DNA of 43,950 nt, from contig JANWKU010000143.1 of assembly GCA_025451215.1 (NCBI GenBank), positions 1 to 43,950 on the forward strand. The letters are read 5' to 3'. Below, one piece after another: positions 23,209 to 31,884 of this stretch (position 1 is its first letter; every line of letters starts with the position of its first letter). Position numbers and translations under genes: made by a program. A model generated the notes under the pieces. It was not told the DNA's origin and did not search any database. It saw only the letters and a list, made by a program, of their open reading frames with translations. The stretch is from Terriglobales bacterium (GTDB taxonomy: Bacteria; Acidobacteriota; Terriglobia; Terriglobales; Acidobacteriaceae).

Positions 23209-26094
23209 CTATTTGATTTCCAACTGATCAATTTCAAAATCAAATTTTCCCAGTTGTTGGCTGTATGCGAAGGCCAAACCCATCATGTCATGACCGTCGG
23301 TCCCGAAGGCGGAAATCGGAAACGTGTATTGCTTCCATTCGGGGCCAGCCACGAAGTGCTCCATTTTTGGCATTTTCCCTTGCAGGCTTTGTGCTGAAGC
23401 TATATATGTGTATGTTTTTCCATCACCTTTAGCCCAAAAGCTGACTTCTTTTTTCGCGGAGAGATTCACAGGATCCTGCATCGATGATCCCGGCGAAAAT
23501 GCCACTCCGGCAAACAGGAATTGTGATCCTGCCACAGTTTCGCCGCTTACGCGCAAAGCTCCGCGGGAGTTGTTCGCCCCGCCATCCACAACCTGGAGTG
23601 AGGCCACTGATTTTCCGCCTCCCATGGCGTCTGTGACCGTTTCCCATGATCCGTAAGCGGCAGAAATTTTGCCGTCATCAAAAGTACTCACTACATTCGA
23701 TTGTGAGCCTGCGGGAGGCGGCGGAAGCGGCGCTATACCGGTCTCTCCCTGAGGCCCAAGAACATGCAGCAGAACGGTTTTCGTTTCTGCGGAACTGGGG
23801 CCGACCATCAGCTCGAACTCTCCCGGCTCAACTACTTTGTGCATGTCCGTATCCAGCATGGAGAGTTTTTCAGGAGTAATCGTGAACTCGACCGTTTTCT
23901 TTTCGCCGGGTTTCAGCGTGATGCGCTGGAAGTCTTCTAGCCGCATTACCGGCCAGGTCACTGGCGCAACTTTCTCATGAACATATAACTGCGGAACTTC
24001 ATCGCCTTCACGCGTACCGGTGTTGGTGACGTCCACGCTGACCTTTGCCGTGCCGCCATTGACGATTTGCGACGGCTCCACGCGAAGATTGCTAAAGCTG
24101 AAGGTCGTATAGCTCAGGCCGAAGCCGAATGGGTAGAGCGGCTGACGTGTGCCGAAGGCGTAGCTGCGATTGGCCGAGGGCTTGTGGTTGTAATAGTCCG
24201 GCAGATCGCCGACCGAGTGAGGGAATGTGATGGGGAGCTTACCACCGGGGTTGACGTCGCCAAAAATCACAGTGGCCGCGGCTGTCCCGCCCTCCTGCCC
24301 CAAATACCATCCTTCAAGTATTGCTGGAACATGTTCGGATATGTAATTGATGGACAATGGGCGTCCGTTGATGAGCACAACGACGGTAGGCGTCCCTGTT
24401 TCGACTACTTCTTTTACCAACTCATGCTGCGCGCCGAGCAGATCGAGCGAGTCGCGGTCACCAAGATGATTTTCCGCCCAGGCTTCGCGGTTGGTGCTCT
24501 CGTTTTCACCTACCACCAGAATGGCCACGTCCGCTTTTTTGGCGAGAGCGGCGGCGGCATGGACGTCAGCCATCTGCGTTGCTGGGTCTATCAGTTTCAC
24601 GTCATTGGCAAACCAGCCGTGCCAGTCCGGAGGGGCGTCGGTGATCTTGCAACCTTCGGCGTATAAAACCTTTACATTCGGACCGACGCGGTCACGGATG
24701 CCTTGCAGAATACTTACGCTGTGGGCCGGGCCGCGGCTGTAGCCTCCCAAGTGAATTCCAGCGGCATTCGGTCCAATCACGGCGACGGTTTTGATTTTCT
24801 TCGCGTCGAGTGGCAATAAGTTTTTGTCATTCTTCAGCAGCACAACAACTTCCTGCGCGGCTTTCACAGCTAGTGCGCGGTGCTCCGGGCTGTTGGTGAT
24901 GCGGTCGGCGTAATCGGGGTCAACGTAGGGATCGTCAAATAAACCCAGGCGGAATTTCGCGGCCAACACGCGGGAGACTGCCAGATCGAGTTCGCTCTCC
25001 GGCACGACGCCACGTTTTACCTGATCCATCAGCGTGCGGTACACCGATCCGTCGGAAAGGTCGAAGTCCACACCTGCTGCCAGAGCGAGGCGGGCAGCTT
25101 CGGCGTTGTCGGCGGCCACGTGGTGCACGCCGACGAGCATTTGAAGGCCGTTGCCGTCTGAAGTGACGAAGCCGTTAAAACCCCACTCCTGCCGAAGAAC
25201 TTTCCCCAGCAGCCAGTGATTGATGTGGGAGGGGATTCCGTCAATCTCGTTGTAGGAGGCCATTACACTTCCCACGCGCGCTTCTTTTACTGCCGCTTCA
25301 AACGGTACAAGAAAATTTTCGCGGATAATGCGTTCCGAATAATTGCCGGGCGCGGTGTTAGTGCCGCCCTCGGGCTGACCGTGCACGGCAAAGTGCTTCA
25401 TGGTTGCGAGCACATGATGGCGGTCAATATTGAATGTGTCGCCCTGCAATCCAGTGATGGCAGCCACGCCCATGCGCGAGACCAGATAGGGATCTTCGCC
25501 GTAGGTTTCTTCGGTGCGTCCCCAGCGTGGGTCGCGCGCGATATCGAGGACGGGGCTGAATACCTGGCCTGTGCCCGCTGATCCCGCTTCATCGCCGACG
25601 GCGGTAAATACTTTGTGGACCAGCGCCGGGTCCCATGTACTTGCCAGCCCGAGTGCCTGGGGAAAGCTGGTACTCGTGTCTTCCATGAAGCCGTGCAGGC
25701 CCTCACCCATGAACATGCGGGGAATTCCCAGAGGCGTTTTTTCGCGCAGATAGCGTTGAATGGCGTTGTGCAGGATTGCGGCGCGCTTGGCCGGGAAGGA
25801 GAGATCCGGATTCTGCTGTTGCCGCATGAGAGCGGAGGCTGTTTCATCCGTGAACGTTCCCGTAGGGTCTATCAAATGGACCGGGCCTCGGCTGCCGGCG
25901 ATCTGCTCAACTTTTTCTTCGAGGGTCATGCGCGGCAGAAGATCAGTCACGCGATCCTGGATGCTGAAGTTGGGATTCTTGTACTTCGGGGTGCTGTCCC
26001 ATCTTGTTTGCGTTTGGGCTGTCCCGGCAGTGACAGCAAGCAGCGTAATAATCAGGAGACAATAGGAATGGAAAATCGATTTCTGAATGTTCAT
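23209..26094 (-). CDS. Exported GH3 beta-glycosidase with C-terminal CIA30-like module
   Basis: A 961-residue exported glycoside hydrolase of family 3 (beta-glucosidase/xylosidase group). The ATG at 26094 opens a signal peptide (MNIQKSIFHSYCLLIITLLA, cleavage near GTAQ). The GH3 N-terminal barrel follows (LLPRMTLEEKVEQIAG, FSPVLDIARDPRWGRTEETYGEDP, MKHFAVHG), with the nucleophile Asp in GFVTSDGNGLQ (about residue 313). Then come the GH3 C-terminal domain (VAVIGPNA, VVLINGRPL) and a fibronectin-III-like domain (YTTFSFSNLRV, PQLYVHEK). The last 165 residues (from VVSTFDDGKI through VSFWAKGDG to FDFEIDQLEI) look like a CIA30/CBM11-like beta-sandwich, probably carbohydrate-binding. The exact sugar cannot be told. 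The protein acts in the periplasm or outside on plant-type oligosaccharides. Confidence 0.93.
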   Translation of the reverse strand: MNIQKSIFHSYCLLIITLLAVTAGTAQTQTRWDSTPKYKNPNFSIQDRVTDLLPRMTLEEKVEQIAGSRGPVHLIDPTGTFTDETASALMRQQQNPDLSFPAKRAAILHNAIQRYLREKTPLGIPRMFMGEGLHGFMEDTSTSFPQALGLASTWDPALVHKVFTAVGDEAGSAGTGQVFSPVLDIARDPRWGRTEETYGEDPYLVSRMGVAAITGLQGDTFNIDRHHVLATMKHFAVHGQPEGGTNTAPGNYSERIIRENFLVPFEAAVKEARVGSVMASYNEIDGIPSHINHWLLGKVLRQEWGFNGFVTSDGNGLQMLVGVHHVAADNAEAARLALAAGVDFDLSDGSVYRTLMDQVKRGVVPESELDLAVSRVLAAKFRLGLFDDPYVDPDYADRITNSPEHRALAVKAAQEVVVLLKNDKNLLPLDAKKIKTVAVIGPNAAGIHLGGYSRGPAHSVSILQGIRDRVGPNVKVLYAEGCKITDAPPDWHGWFANDVKLIDPATQMADVHAAAALAKKADVAILVVGENESTNREAWAENHLGDRDSLDLLGAQHELVKEVVETGTPTVVVLINGRPLSINYISEHVPAILEGWYLGQEGGTAAATVIFGDVNPGGKLPITFPHSVGDLPDYYNHKPSANRSYAFGTRQPLYPFGFGLSYTTFSFSNLRVEPSQIVNGGTAKVSVDVTNTGTREGDEVPQLYVHEKVAPVTWPVMRLEDFQRITLKPGEKKTVEFTITPEKLSMLDTDMHKVVEPGEFELMVGPSSAETKTVLLHVLGPQGETGIAPLPPPPAGSQSNVVSTFDDGKISAAYGSWETVTDAMGGGKSVASLQVVDGGANNSRGALRVSGETVAGSQFLFAGVAFSPGSSMQDPVNLSAKKEVSFWAKGDGKTYTYIASAQSLQGKMPKMEHFVAGPEWKQYTFPISAFGTDGHDMMGLAFAYSQQLGKFDFEIDQLEIK

Positions 26095-26221
26095 TTTCGT
26101 TCGGAGGAATTGTAATCTCTTTTGCGGGTTGCGAAGCAAGAATTGCCCAGGAATATTTCAGGAAAGATTTGCACTAATCATCCGCGTTGGCGGTGACTTC
26201 CAAACGGCCGAAGCGGGGCGC

Positions 26222-28210
26222 TTAGCCGACCGGTACTTCCTGGTCTTTGTACTGCAACTGATACAGCTTGTAGTAAATGCCGTGGTTAGCGAGCAGTTGC
26301 TGGTGGGTACCCATCTCGCGGACTTTGCCCTTGTGCATTACGATAATCTTGTCGGCCTGCTGAATGGTGGAGAGGCGGTGAGCGATGATCACGGATGTGC
26401 GCCCCCGGACCATGCGGCTGAGCGCGTCGCGCACGCGGAATTCGGTTTCGGTGTCCACGCTCGAAGTTGCTTCATCCAGAATCAGAATTTTCGGATTGTG
26501 CGCCAGGGCTCGCGCGAATGAGACAAGCTGCTTTTGCCCTGTGGAGAGCGTGGAACCGCGCTCCTGGACTTCTTCCTTGAAACCTTTGGGAAGAGTATGG
26601 ATAAACTCGGCCAGGTTTACGTCTTCCGTGGCCTTAACGATTTGAGCGTCGCTGATCCAGTTGCTGCCCAGGCGAATATTGCTTTCCACCGTGCCCGTGA
26701 AAAGAAATGGGTCCTGGAGCACGACGCCAAAACGGCGGCGCAGCGTGGCCAGGTCCATTTCTTTTACGTCCACGCCGTCAATTTTGATTGCGCCCTTCTG
26801 AACGTCATAGAGACGCGTGAGCAGGGAGATGATGGTGGTCTTGCCCGCTCCGGTGTGGCCGACGATGGCTGCGGTTTCTCCCGGCTCGATGGTGAAGCTG
26901 ACGTCGCGGAGCACCCAATCCATTTCAGTTCCAGCGAGGGCTGTAAAATCCTCGTCATCGCGCGTTGTGGCTTTGGTTCCGGAATGCTTCCCGGGTTTCT
27001 CGCCGTTGACGTCGTCCGGTGGCGGGACCGTTCGATAGGCAAACCATACGTGATCAAATTCAATTCGTCCGGGACCATGGGATTCTTTGGCGACCGCCGG
27101 TGAGGTGACTTCCGCCGGAGTATCCAGCAGTTTGAAGACCCGTTCACTGGCAGCCATAGCCGATTGCAGAATGTTGTACTTGTCGCTGAGGTCCTGGATG
27201 GGACGGAAGAACCTTTGTGCGTAACTCATGAAGGCAACCAGAATGCCCAGCGTAGTGACCGTGGTGATCCCATGAATCACGGGCAGATGATTCACAAAAT
27301 GCAAGGTAATGGCGGATATTTGCCACTTGTAGAGGACAGCATTGCCTCCAAACCAGATGACGCTGGCAATGGCGATGTAGGAAAGAATTTCAACCACGGG
27401 GTAGTAGAGCGCGTAGGCGAAGATCGCGTCCTTGTAAGCCTCCATGTGGCTTTCGTTGACATCGGAAAATTTGCGGAAGGCGCGCTTTTCGCGATTGAAG
27501 AGTTGCAGCACCATCATTCCGCTTACGTTCTCCTGGAGGTATGCGTTGATGCGGGCGATGGCAATGCGGATGCGGCGATAGGAATCGCGAACGCTGTCGC
27601 GGAAGAACTTGGTAGCGATGGCAATGAGCGGAAGCACCGCGAAGGTGACGAGGGCCAGCTTCCAGTTCATGGAGAGCATGATGGCAATGATTCCCGCCAG
27701 CACGAAGACATCTTCAAAAATCGCGACCACGCCTGAGGTAAACATTTCGTTCAGGGCGTCCACGTCGGTAGTGACGCGGGTGACCAGGCGGCCTACGGGA
27801 TTCTTGTCATAGAAGGCGACATGCATGCGCTGTAAATGGCGGAAGAGCTGACTGCGTAGATCAAACATGACCAACTGGCCAGTCCACTGCATGTAGTAGG
27901 TCTGGAGATATTCGAGGGCGAAGGCAAAGACCAGAAGGCCAACGTAAATTCCGCCGATCTGTGCAATTCCGGTAAGGGGTTGAGCACTCAGGTGATCGCC
28001 GAGGAAGGAATGCGCTCCCTTTGCCGGGGCGAGGTACTTGTCTATAGCGACTTTTACAAGGTAGGGGCCCGAAACATCGGCACAGGCCTTGAGGACGATT
28101 GAGACGAGTGCAATCGCGACCTGCCACCAATAAGGACGCAGGTAGGTCAGCAGCCGTTTCATTAAACGACTGTCGTAGGCTTTGCCTAGTATCTCCTCTT
28201 CCTGGGCCAT
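26222..28210 (-). CDS. ABC exporter, fused permease and ATPase (MsbA/MdlB-like)
   Basis: A 662-residue half-transporter. The N-terminal half has six transmembrane helices (type IV exporter fold) with the coupling-helix region DVDALNEMFTSGVV. The nucleotide-binding domain has Walker A VGHTGAGKTT (about residue 450), signature LSTGQKQ, Walker B ILILDEATS and the switch His in AHRLSTI. It should work as a dimer, exporting a lipid, peptide or drug; the cargo is unknown. An insertion of about 35 residues rich in charge (PPPDDVNGEKPGKHSG and following) interrupts the first strands of the ATPase domain, between FDHVWFAYR and WVLRDVSF. The gene stands alone, divergent from the TonB-C gene. Confidence 0.95.
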   Translation of the reverse strand: MAQEEEILGKAYDSRLMKRLLTYLRPYWWQVAIALVSIVLKACADVSGPYLVKVAIDKYLAPAKGAHSFLGDHLSAQPLTGIAQIGGIYVGLLVFAFALEYLQTYYMQWTGQLVMFDLRSQLFRHLQRMHVAFYDKNPVGRLVTRVTTDVDALNEMFTSGVVAIFEDVFVLAGIIAIMLSMNWKLALVTFAVLPLIAIATKFFRDSVRDSYRRIRIAIARINAYLQENVSGMMVLQLFNREKRAFRKFSDVNESHMEAYKDAIFAYALYYPVVEILSYIAIASVIWFGGNAVLYKWQISAITLHFVNHLPVIHGITTVTTLGILVAFMSYAQRFFRPIQDLSDKYNILQSAMAASERVFKLLDTPAEVTSPAVAKESHGPGRIEFDHVWFAYRTVPPPDDVNGEKPGKHSGTKATTRDDEDFTALAGTEMDWVLRDVSFTIEPGETAAIVGHTGAGKTTIISLLTRLYDVQKGAIKIDGVDVKEMDLATLRRRFGVVLQDPFLFTGTVESNIRLGSNWISDAQIVKATEDVNLAEFIHTLPKGFKEEVQERGSTLSTGQKQLVSFARALAHNPKILILDEATSSVDTETEFRVRDALSRMVRGRTSVIIAHRLSTIQQADKIIVMHKGKVREMGTHQQLLANHGIYYKLYQLQYKDQEVPVG

Positions 28211-28364
28211 AACGATTATCGGGGCGGTATGTTCATTGGATCAGGCAAACGCTTGAAACGATGGAAAATATTCGCGTTTATGCCTGGATCATGAACAATG
28301 TTACATCGGTAATTTGTTGGGAAAGTTCCTTTTATAGAGAATACATGAAGCTTCAGGAGGCGGT

Positions 28365-28739
28365 GTGTTCGGGAAATTCTCAATTCGGCGTCCAGTTCGC
28401 GCACTTGGCTCCAACGCTTGGGCGTGGATGCTGACTTTGATATTCCTGATCGCTTTTGCACCGAGTTCACAAGCACAAAAATTGCAACCAGAGCGTCCTG
28501 TGGTTTTCAAGGTAGGCGCCAAGTACCCGCAAGATCTCCGCGTGCATGGAATCGGCGGCACGGTCCGTTTAGCCGTGGTGATTGATTCGCGCGGCGCTGT
28601 GCAAAAAGTGAAGGCCGTGGGCGGTAACCCCGTACTAGTTGAATCCGCTACCACAGCGGTGAAACAGTGGAAGTACGCTCCCGCCGAAACTTCCACAAAA
28701 ATGGAAGTCCAGTTTGCCTTTGTTCCCGATCAGCAATAG
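28365..28739 (+). CDS. Exported TonB C-terminal-domain protein
   Basis: A 124-residue protein with an N-terminal hydrophobic segment (AWAWMLTLIFLIAFAPSSQAQ) that is a signal peptide or anchor, then a TonB C-terminal-like domain: YPQDLRVHGIGGTVRLAVVID, GAVQKVKAVGGNPVLVESATTAVKQWKY. It lacks the Pro-rich spacer of true TonB and there is no ExbBD nearby, so it is not a classical energy transducer; such short proteins are frequent in Acidobacteriota. The start is a GTG with a full AGGAGG at 28355-28360, a rather short 4-base spacing. It is followed 34 bp later by the DUF481 gene, likely one operon at the cell envelope. Confidence 0.85.
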   Translation: MFGKFSIRRPVRALGSNAWAWMLTLIFLIAFAPSSQAQKLQPERPVVFKVGAKYPQDLRVHGIGGTVRLAVVIDSRGAVQKVKAVGGNPVLVESATTAVKQWKYAPAETSTKMEVQFAFVPDQQ

Positions 28740-28773
28740 TCTGTAACAGATACTAAAAGCAGTGAGGCTGATC

Positions 28774-29826
28774 ATGGAACGAGTTGTACGCTACCTCTCT
28801 CTTTCCTTCCTCCTTCTAACCTCCTTAACCCTCCTTGCCGACCAAGTTACGCTTACGAATGGCGATCGCCTGACAGGCGAAATCGTGAAGTCAGATGGTA
28901 AGACGATTACCGTAAAAACGGAATTTGCCGGAACGGTTGAAATCCAGTGGTCGGCTGTGCGGGATTTGCGGTCAGAAAAGCCTGAGTTTGTGCAGAGCAA
29001 GTCCACCAAGCAGACGTACTCGGGAACGGTGTCAGTGGAAGGGGACAATGTTGTCGTTAAGCCGGAAAACGGTTCCAGCGCCATGGTGGCGAAATCAGAT
29101 GTAGCGGCCCTGCGCTCTCCGGCAGAGCAGAGCAGCTTTGAAAAGCTGCAACATCCTGGATTGTTGGAGGGCTGGAATGGCGGGGCGAATGTGGGCTTCG
29201 CGCTGGCTGCCGGCAATAGCGAGACGCGAAGCCTTTCGCTCGCTTTTAATGCGGTTCGCACCGGGCTGCACGACAAGCTGGCGTTGTCGGAAAGTTCGCT
29301 GTACTCCACAAACGGGCTTTCCACCCCCAGCACGACTGCGAACCTGATCCAGGGCGGGGCGCGCTATGACCATGATTTTGACGGCTTCCTTTTTGTTTTT
29401 GGCGGAGCGGATTTCATGAGTGATGCTTTGCAGGCCTTGAATTTGCGGTCGGTATTCAGCGGCGGCCTGGGATACCACATCATTAAAAGCGACGCGACGA
29501 TGCTCGACTTCCTGACCGGCGTGAACTACACGCGTGAAAATTATGTTCCGTTTTCGCGGAACACCGCTGGGTTGACACTTGGCGAAGACTTCATGCACAA
29601 GATGAAACATTCCACCGTGTTGACCGAAGACTTTACCTTTTATCCGGATCTATCCGACACCGGGGAATATCGCACAAACTTCGATTTTGCCACGACGACC
29701 AAGATGAACAAATGGTTCGGCTGGCAAAATACGTTTTCTGATATCTACGTGACCAATCCGCCGCTGGGGGCGAAGAAGAATGACGTTCTGTTCAGCACGG
29801 GGCTGAACGTTTCTTTCACGCACTAA
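28774..29826 (+). CDS. DUF481 outer-membrane beta-barrel protein
   Basis: A 350-residue exported protein. The ATG at 28774 has GAGG about seven bases upstream and starts a signal peptide (MERVVRYLSLSFLLLTSLTLLA). Residues about 25-115 form two small beta repeats (VTLTNGDRLTGEIVKSDGKT and TYSGTVSVEGDNVVVKPENG), an SH3-like/LSM-like pair seen in similar acidobacterial proteins. From about residue 130 the DUF481 barrel follows, with alternating strands (GANVGFALAAGNSETRSLSL, ARYDHDFDGFLFVFGG) and an end strand with aromatic/hydrophobic pattern (LFSTGLNVSFTH). DUF481 includes YdiY-type outer-membrane proteins of unknown role. It is cotranscribed with the TonB-C gene upstream. Confidence 0.9.
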   Translation: MERVVRYLSLSFLLLTSLTLLADQVTLTNGDRLTGEIVKSDGKTITVKTEFAGTVEIQWSAVRDLRSEKPEFVQSKSTKQTYSGTVSVEGDNVVVKPENGSSAMVAKSDVAALRSPAEQSSFEKLQHPGLLEGWNGGANVGFALAAGNSETRSLSLAFNAVRTGLHDKLALSESSLYSTNGLSTPSTTANLIQGGARYDHDFDGFLFVFGGADFMSDALQALNLRSVFSGGLGYHIIKSDATMLDFLTGVNYTRENYVPFSRNTAGLTLGEDFMHKMKHSTVLTEDFTFYPDLSDTGEYRTNFDFATTTKMNKWFGWQNTFSDIYVTNPPLGAKKNDVLFSTGLNVSFTH

Positions 29827-29831
29827 TGCCG

Positions 29832-29851
29832 GCTTTTTGAGGGGAAAAAGC
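29832..29851. repeat. Weak hairpin after the DUF481 gene
   Basis: GCTTTTT (29832-29838) and AAAAAGC (29845-29851) can pair around GAGGGG. It lies just after the DUF481 stop codon and before the convergent pilin gene, so it might end one or both transcripts. The stem is A/T-rich and weak. Confidence 0.3.
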
Positions 29852-29887
29852 GAGGGGCTTCCTTAACCTAATCGGGGATTCAGACGG

Positions 29888-30055
29888 CTACGATGGAATT
29901 GAACTGGCCACGGCAGAGAAAGCGTTGTTGGCGTTCGACCCAATCAAACGGATTGTTCCTACGACTAAAACCAGAATTACAGCCAGCATCACAGCGTATT
30001 CCGCTATGTCCTGACCTCGATCATCTGACCACATGCTGCGGATAAATTCAGCCAT
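29888..30055 (-). CDS. Flp-type (type IVb) pilin
   Basis: A 55-residue prepilin. The leader ends in DDRG, followed by QDIAEYAVMLAVILVLVVGT. Cleavage after Gly leaves Glu at position 5 and Tyr at 6 of the mature protein, the hallmark of Flp pilins, then a single hydrophobic helix and a short tail (GSNANNAFSAVASSIPS). The ATG at 30055 has GGAGG five bases upstream. The longer frame to 30199 would bury the ribosome binding site and is rejected. No tad/cpa assembly genes (tadA, tadV peptidase, rcpA) lie in this window, so it is an orphan pilin here. A good promoter lies at 30096-30124. It follows none of its neighbours' operons. Confidence 0.88.
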   Translation of the reverse strand: MAEFIRSMWSDDRGQDIAEYAVMLAVILVLVVGTIRLIGSNANNAFSAVASSIPS

Positions 30056-30095
30056 GGCATCCTCCGGGGAAGAGAATTGTCGGGCAAGCAAGGTC

Positions 30096-30124
30096 ATAAT
30101 GACGGTCGCGGCGATTAATGTCAA
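30096..30124 (-). promoter_or_regulatory. Sigma-70-type promoter of the Flp pilin gene
   Basis: On the minus strand TTGACA (30124-30119) is a perfect -35 box, spaced by 17 bases from CATTAT (30101-30096), which matches 4 of 6 -10 bases. Transcription would start near 30089, about 35 bases before the pilin ATG, and include its GGAGG. Confidence 0.6.
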
Positions 30125-30291
30125 TGGCAGAGTGTATATATTTTGGGCACACGCGTGAACACGGCATGTGTCTAAGGGCTTTCCCTGTCCCATTGGCAAT
30201 GGCGAGCGCCGCAGCGGATGGAATACCTACCGCATCCGATATATTTCGAGATTGAATCTGGAAGCTCGAGCTTTGAAAATCAAGCTTTGAA

Positions 30292-31884
30292 TTAATGCCC
30301 GTCCGAAGCCATGGCGCTGTTAGCTTGAGAACCGGAAGCTATAGGCGCGGATGATGACGTGAGTTCGCTTACCGAAGTTTGCGCGTAGATGAGAACCCGG
30401 TTCGGCACGACGCCGAGATAGATGGTGGCGCCCAAACTGAGGGCCAGCGCCAGTCCTAACCCTACGGGGATGGGAGTGACAGGCACTTCTTCCTGAGCCT
30501 CGCGCATGTACATCACAACGATAATGCGCAGGTAGTAGTAGGCGCCGATGGCGCTGTTCAACACGCCGATGATCAGCAGACCGGTCAAGTGCGCCTGCGC
30601 GATGGCGCTGAACACGTAAAATTTGGCGAAAAAGCCGCCGGTCATGGGAATGCCAATCAGCGAGAGCAGGAAGATGGTCAGTGTGGCGGCCAATATCGGG
30701 GAGCGCCGGCCTAAACCTTCGTAGTCTTCCATCTTTACGTAGCGCTCGCCCGCGTTTGCGAAGTGGCTGACCACGGCGAACGCGCCTATGTTCATCGCTG
30801 CATACGCGGCGGTATAGAACATGGCGGCGGGAATACCGTTGGCCGGCAGCGCAGCAAAGGCCACAAGCAAATATCCGGCGTGGGCAATGGAGGAATACGC
30901 CAGCAAGCGCTTTACATTGTTCTGCACCAGTGCGGCGATATTGCCGATGGTCATGGAAAGCGCGGCGGCAACCCAGATCAGCCAGAGCGTGCCAGGAACG
31001 TGGGCTTCAAAAATGATTCGGAGCAGCACGGCAAAAACGGCGGCCTTGGGAGCGGTGGACATGAATCCCACGACAGGAGACGGCGCGCCTTCGTAAACGT
31101 CAGGCGTCCAAACATGGAATGGAGCCGCAGCGACTTTGAAGCCGAGGCCCACAAACATCAGTGCTACGCCCGCATAAACCAGGAGTGAATGGTTTCCAGC
31201 CGCGAGCTTTTCGGCGATGACGGAAATGCTGGTTGAGCCGGTCGCTCCGAACATCAAGGCCACACCATAAAGGAAGAACGCTGTGGCAAACGACCCGAGC
31301 AGAAAATACTTGACGGAGGCTTCACTGCTGATCGAGGCGCGGCGGCGAAAACCTGCCAGCACATATGTGGAGATCGAAGAAATTTCCAGGGCGATGAAGA
31401 TCAGCACCAGCTCGACCGCGGAGGACATCAGGCTCATGCCCACGGCGCCGAACAGGATCAGGCCATAGTATTCTCCGGCGCGAATCTGCTGCACCTCCAT
31501 GTATTCATACGAGGTGAGGATGACGACGGCAGTGATGGCCGCGACCAGAAAATGGAAGAAGCTGCTGAAATTATCCACGCGCACCATGTTCCAGAAGCCA
31601 AGGCCCACGTACTGCGGTTGCGCCTGAAAAAGAGTGGCGGCGATGGCCGCGAATGCGCCGAGTAGAGCGATACCGCCCAGCGTCTTCTGGCTCTTGCGCT
31701 CGTCCATGAGCGGGTCAACAAACATGATGACCATGCCGAAGATGGACAGCACGATTTCGGGAAGGATGCGGATGTAGTCCGCTGCATGGGGAATATTGGG
31801 CATGAGGGGAGCGGTAGCCGAAAACATTGCGAGCGGCGCCTTCAAGGTGGTTGCGGTCATCGCCGTGATCATTGCTGCCATCAT
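30292..31884 (-). CDS. nuoN: NADH-quinone oxidoreductase subunit N
   Basis: A 530-residue antiporter-like membrane subunit of complex I, the last gene of the operon. The conserved Glu of transmembrane helix 5 is seen in VLIFIALEISSISTYVL, and the family motifs FKVAAAPFHVWTPDVYEGAP and RLLAYSSIAHAGYLLVAFAA are present. The protein pumps protons in the membrane arm, next to NuoM and NuoK. Its ATG overlaps the nuoM stop in ATGA. Several Met codons follow (MMAAMITAM), so the start could be a little later; residues before LPEIVLSIFGM are not conserved. The operon ends here, followed by about 90 bp before the next features with only weak inverted repeats. Confidence 0.95.
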   Translation of the reverse strand: MMAAMITAMTATTLKAPLAMFSATAPLMPNIPHAADYIRILPEIVLSIFGMVIMFVDPLMDERKSQKTLGGIALLGAFAAIAATLFQAQPQYVGLGFWNMVRVDNFSSFFHFLVAAITAVVILTSYEYMEVQQIRAGEYYGLILFGAVGMSLMSSAVELVLIFIALEISSISTYVLAGFRRRASISSEASVKYFLLGSFATAFFLYGVALMFGATGSTSISVIAEKLAAGNHSLLVYAGVALMFVGLGFKVAAAPFHVWTPDVYEGAPSPVVGFMSTAPKAAVFAVLLRIIFEAHVPGTLWLIWVAAALSMTIGNIAALVQNNVKRLLAYSSIAHAGYLLVAFAALPANGIPAAMFYTAAYAAMNIGAFAVVSHFANAGERYVKMEDYEGLGRRSPILAATLTIFLLSLIGIPMTGGFFAKFYVFSAIAQAHLTGLLIIGVLNSAIGAYYYLRIIVVMYMREAQEEVPVTPIPVGLGLALALSLGATIYLGVVPNRVLIYAQTSVSELTSSSAPIASGSQANSAMASDGH

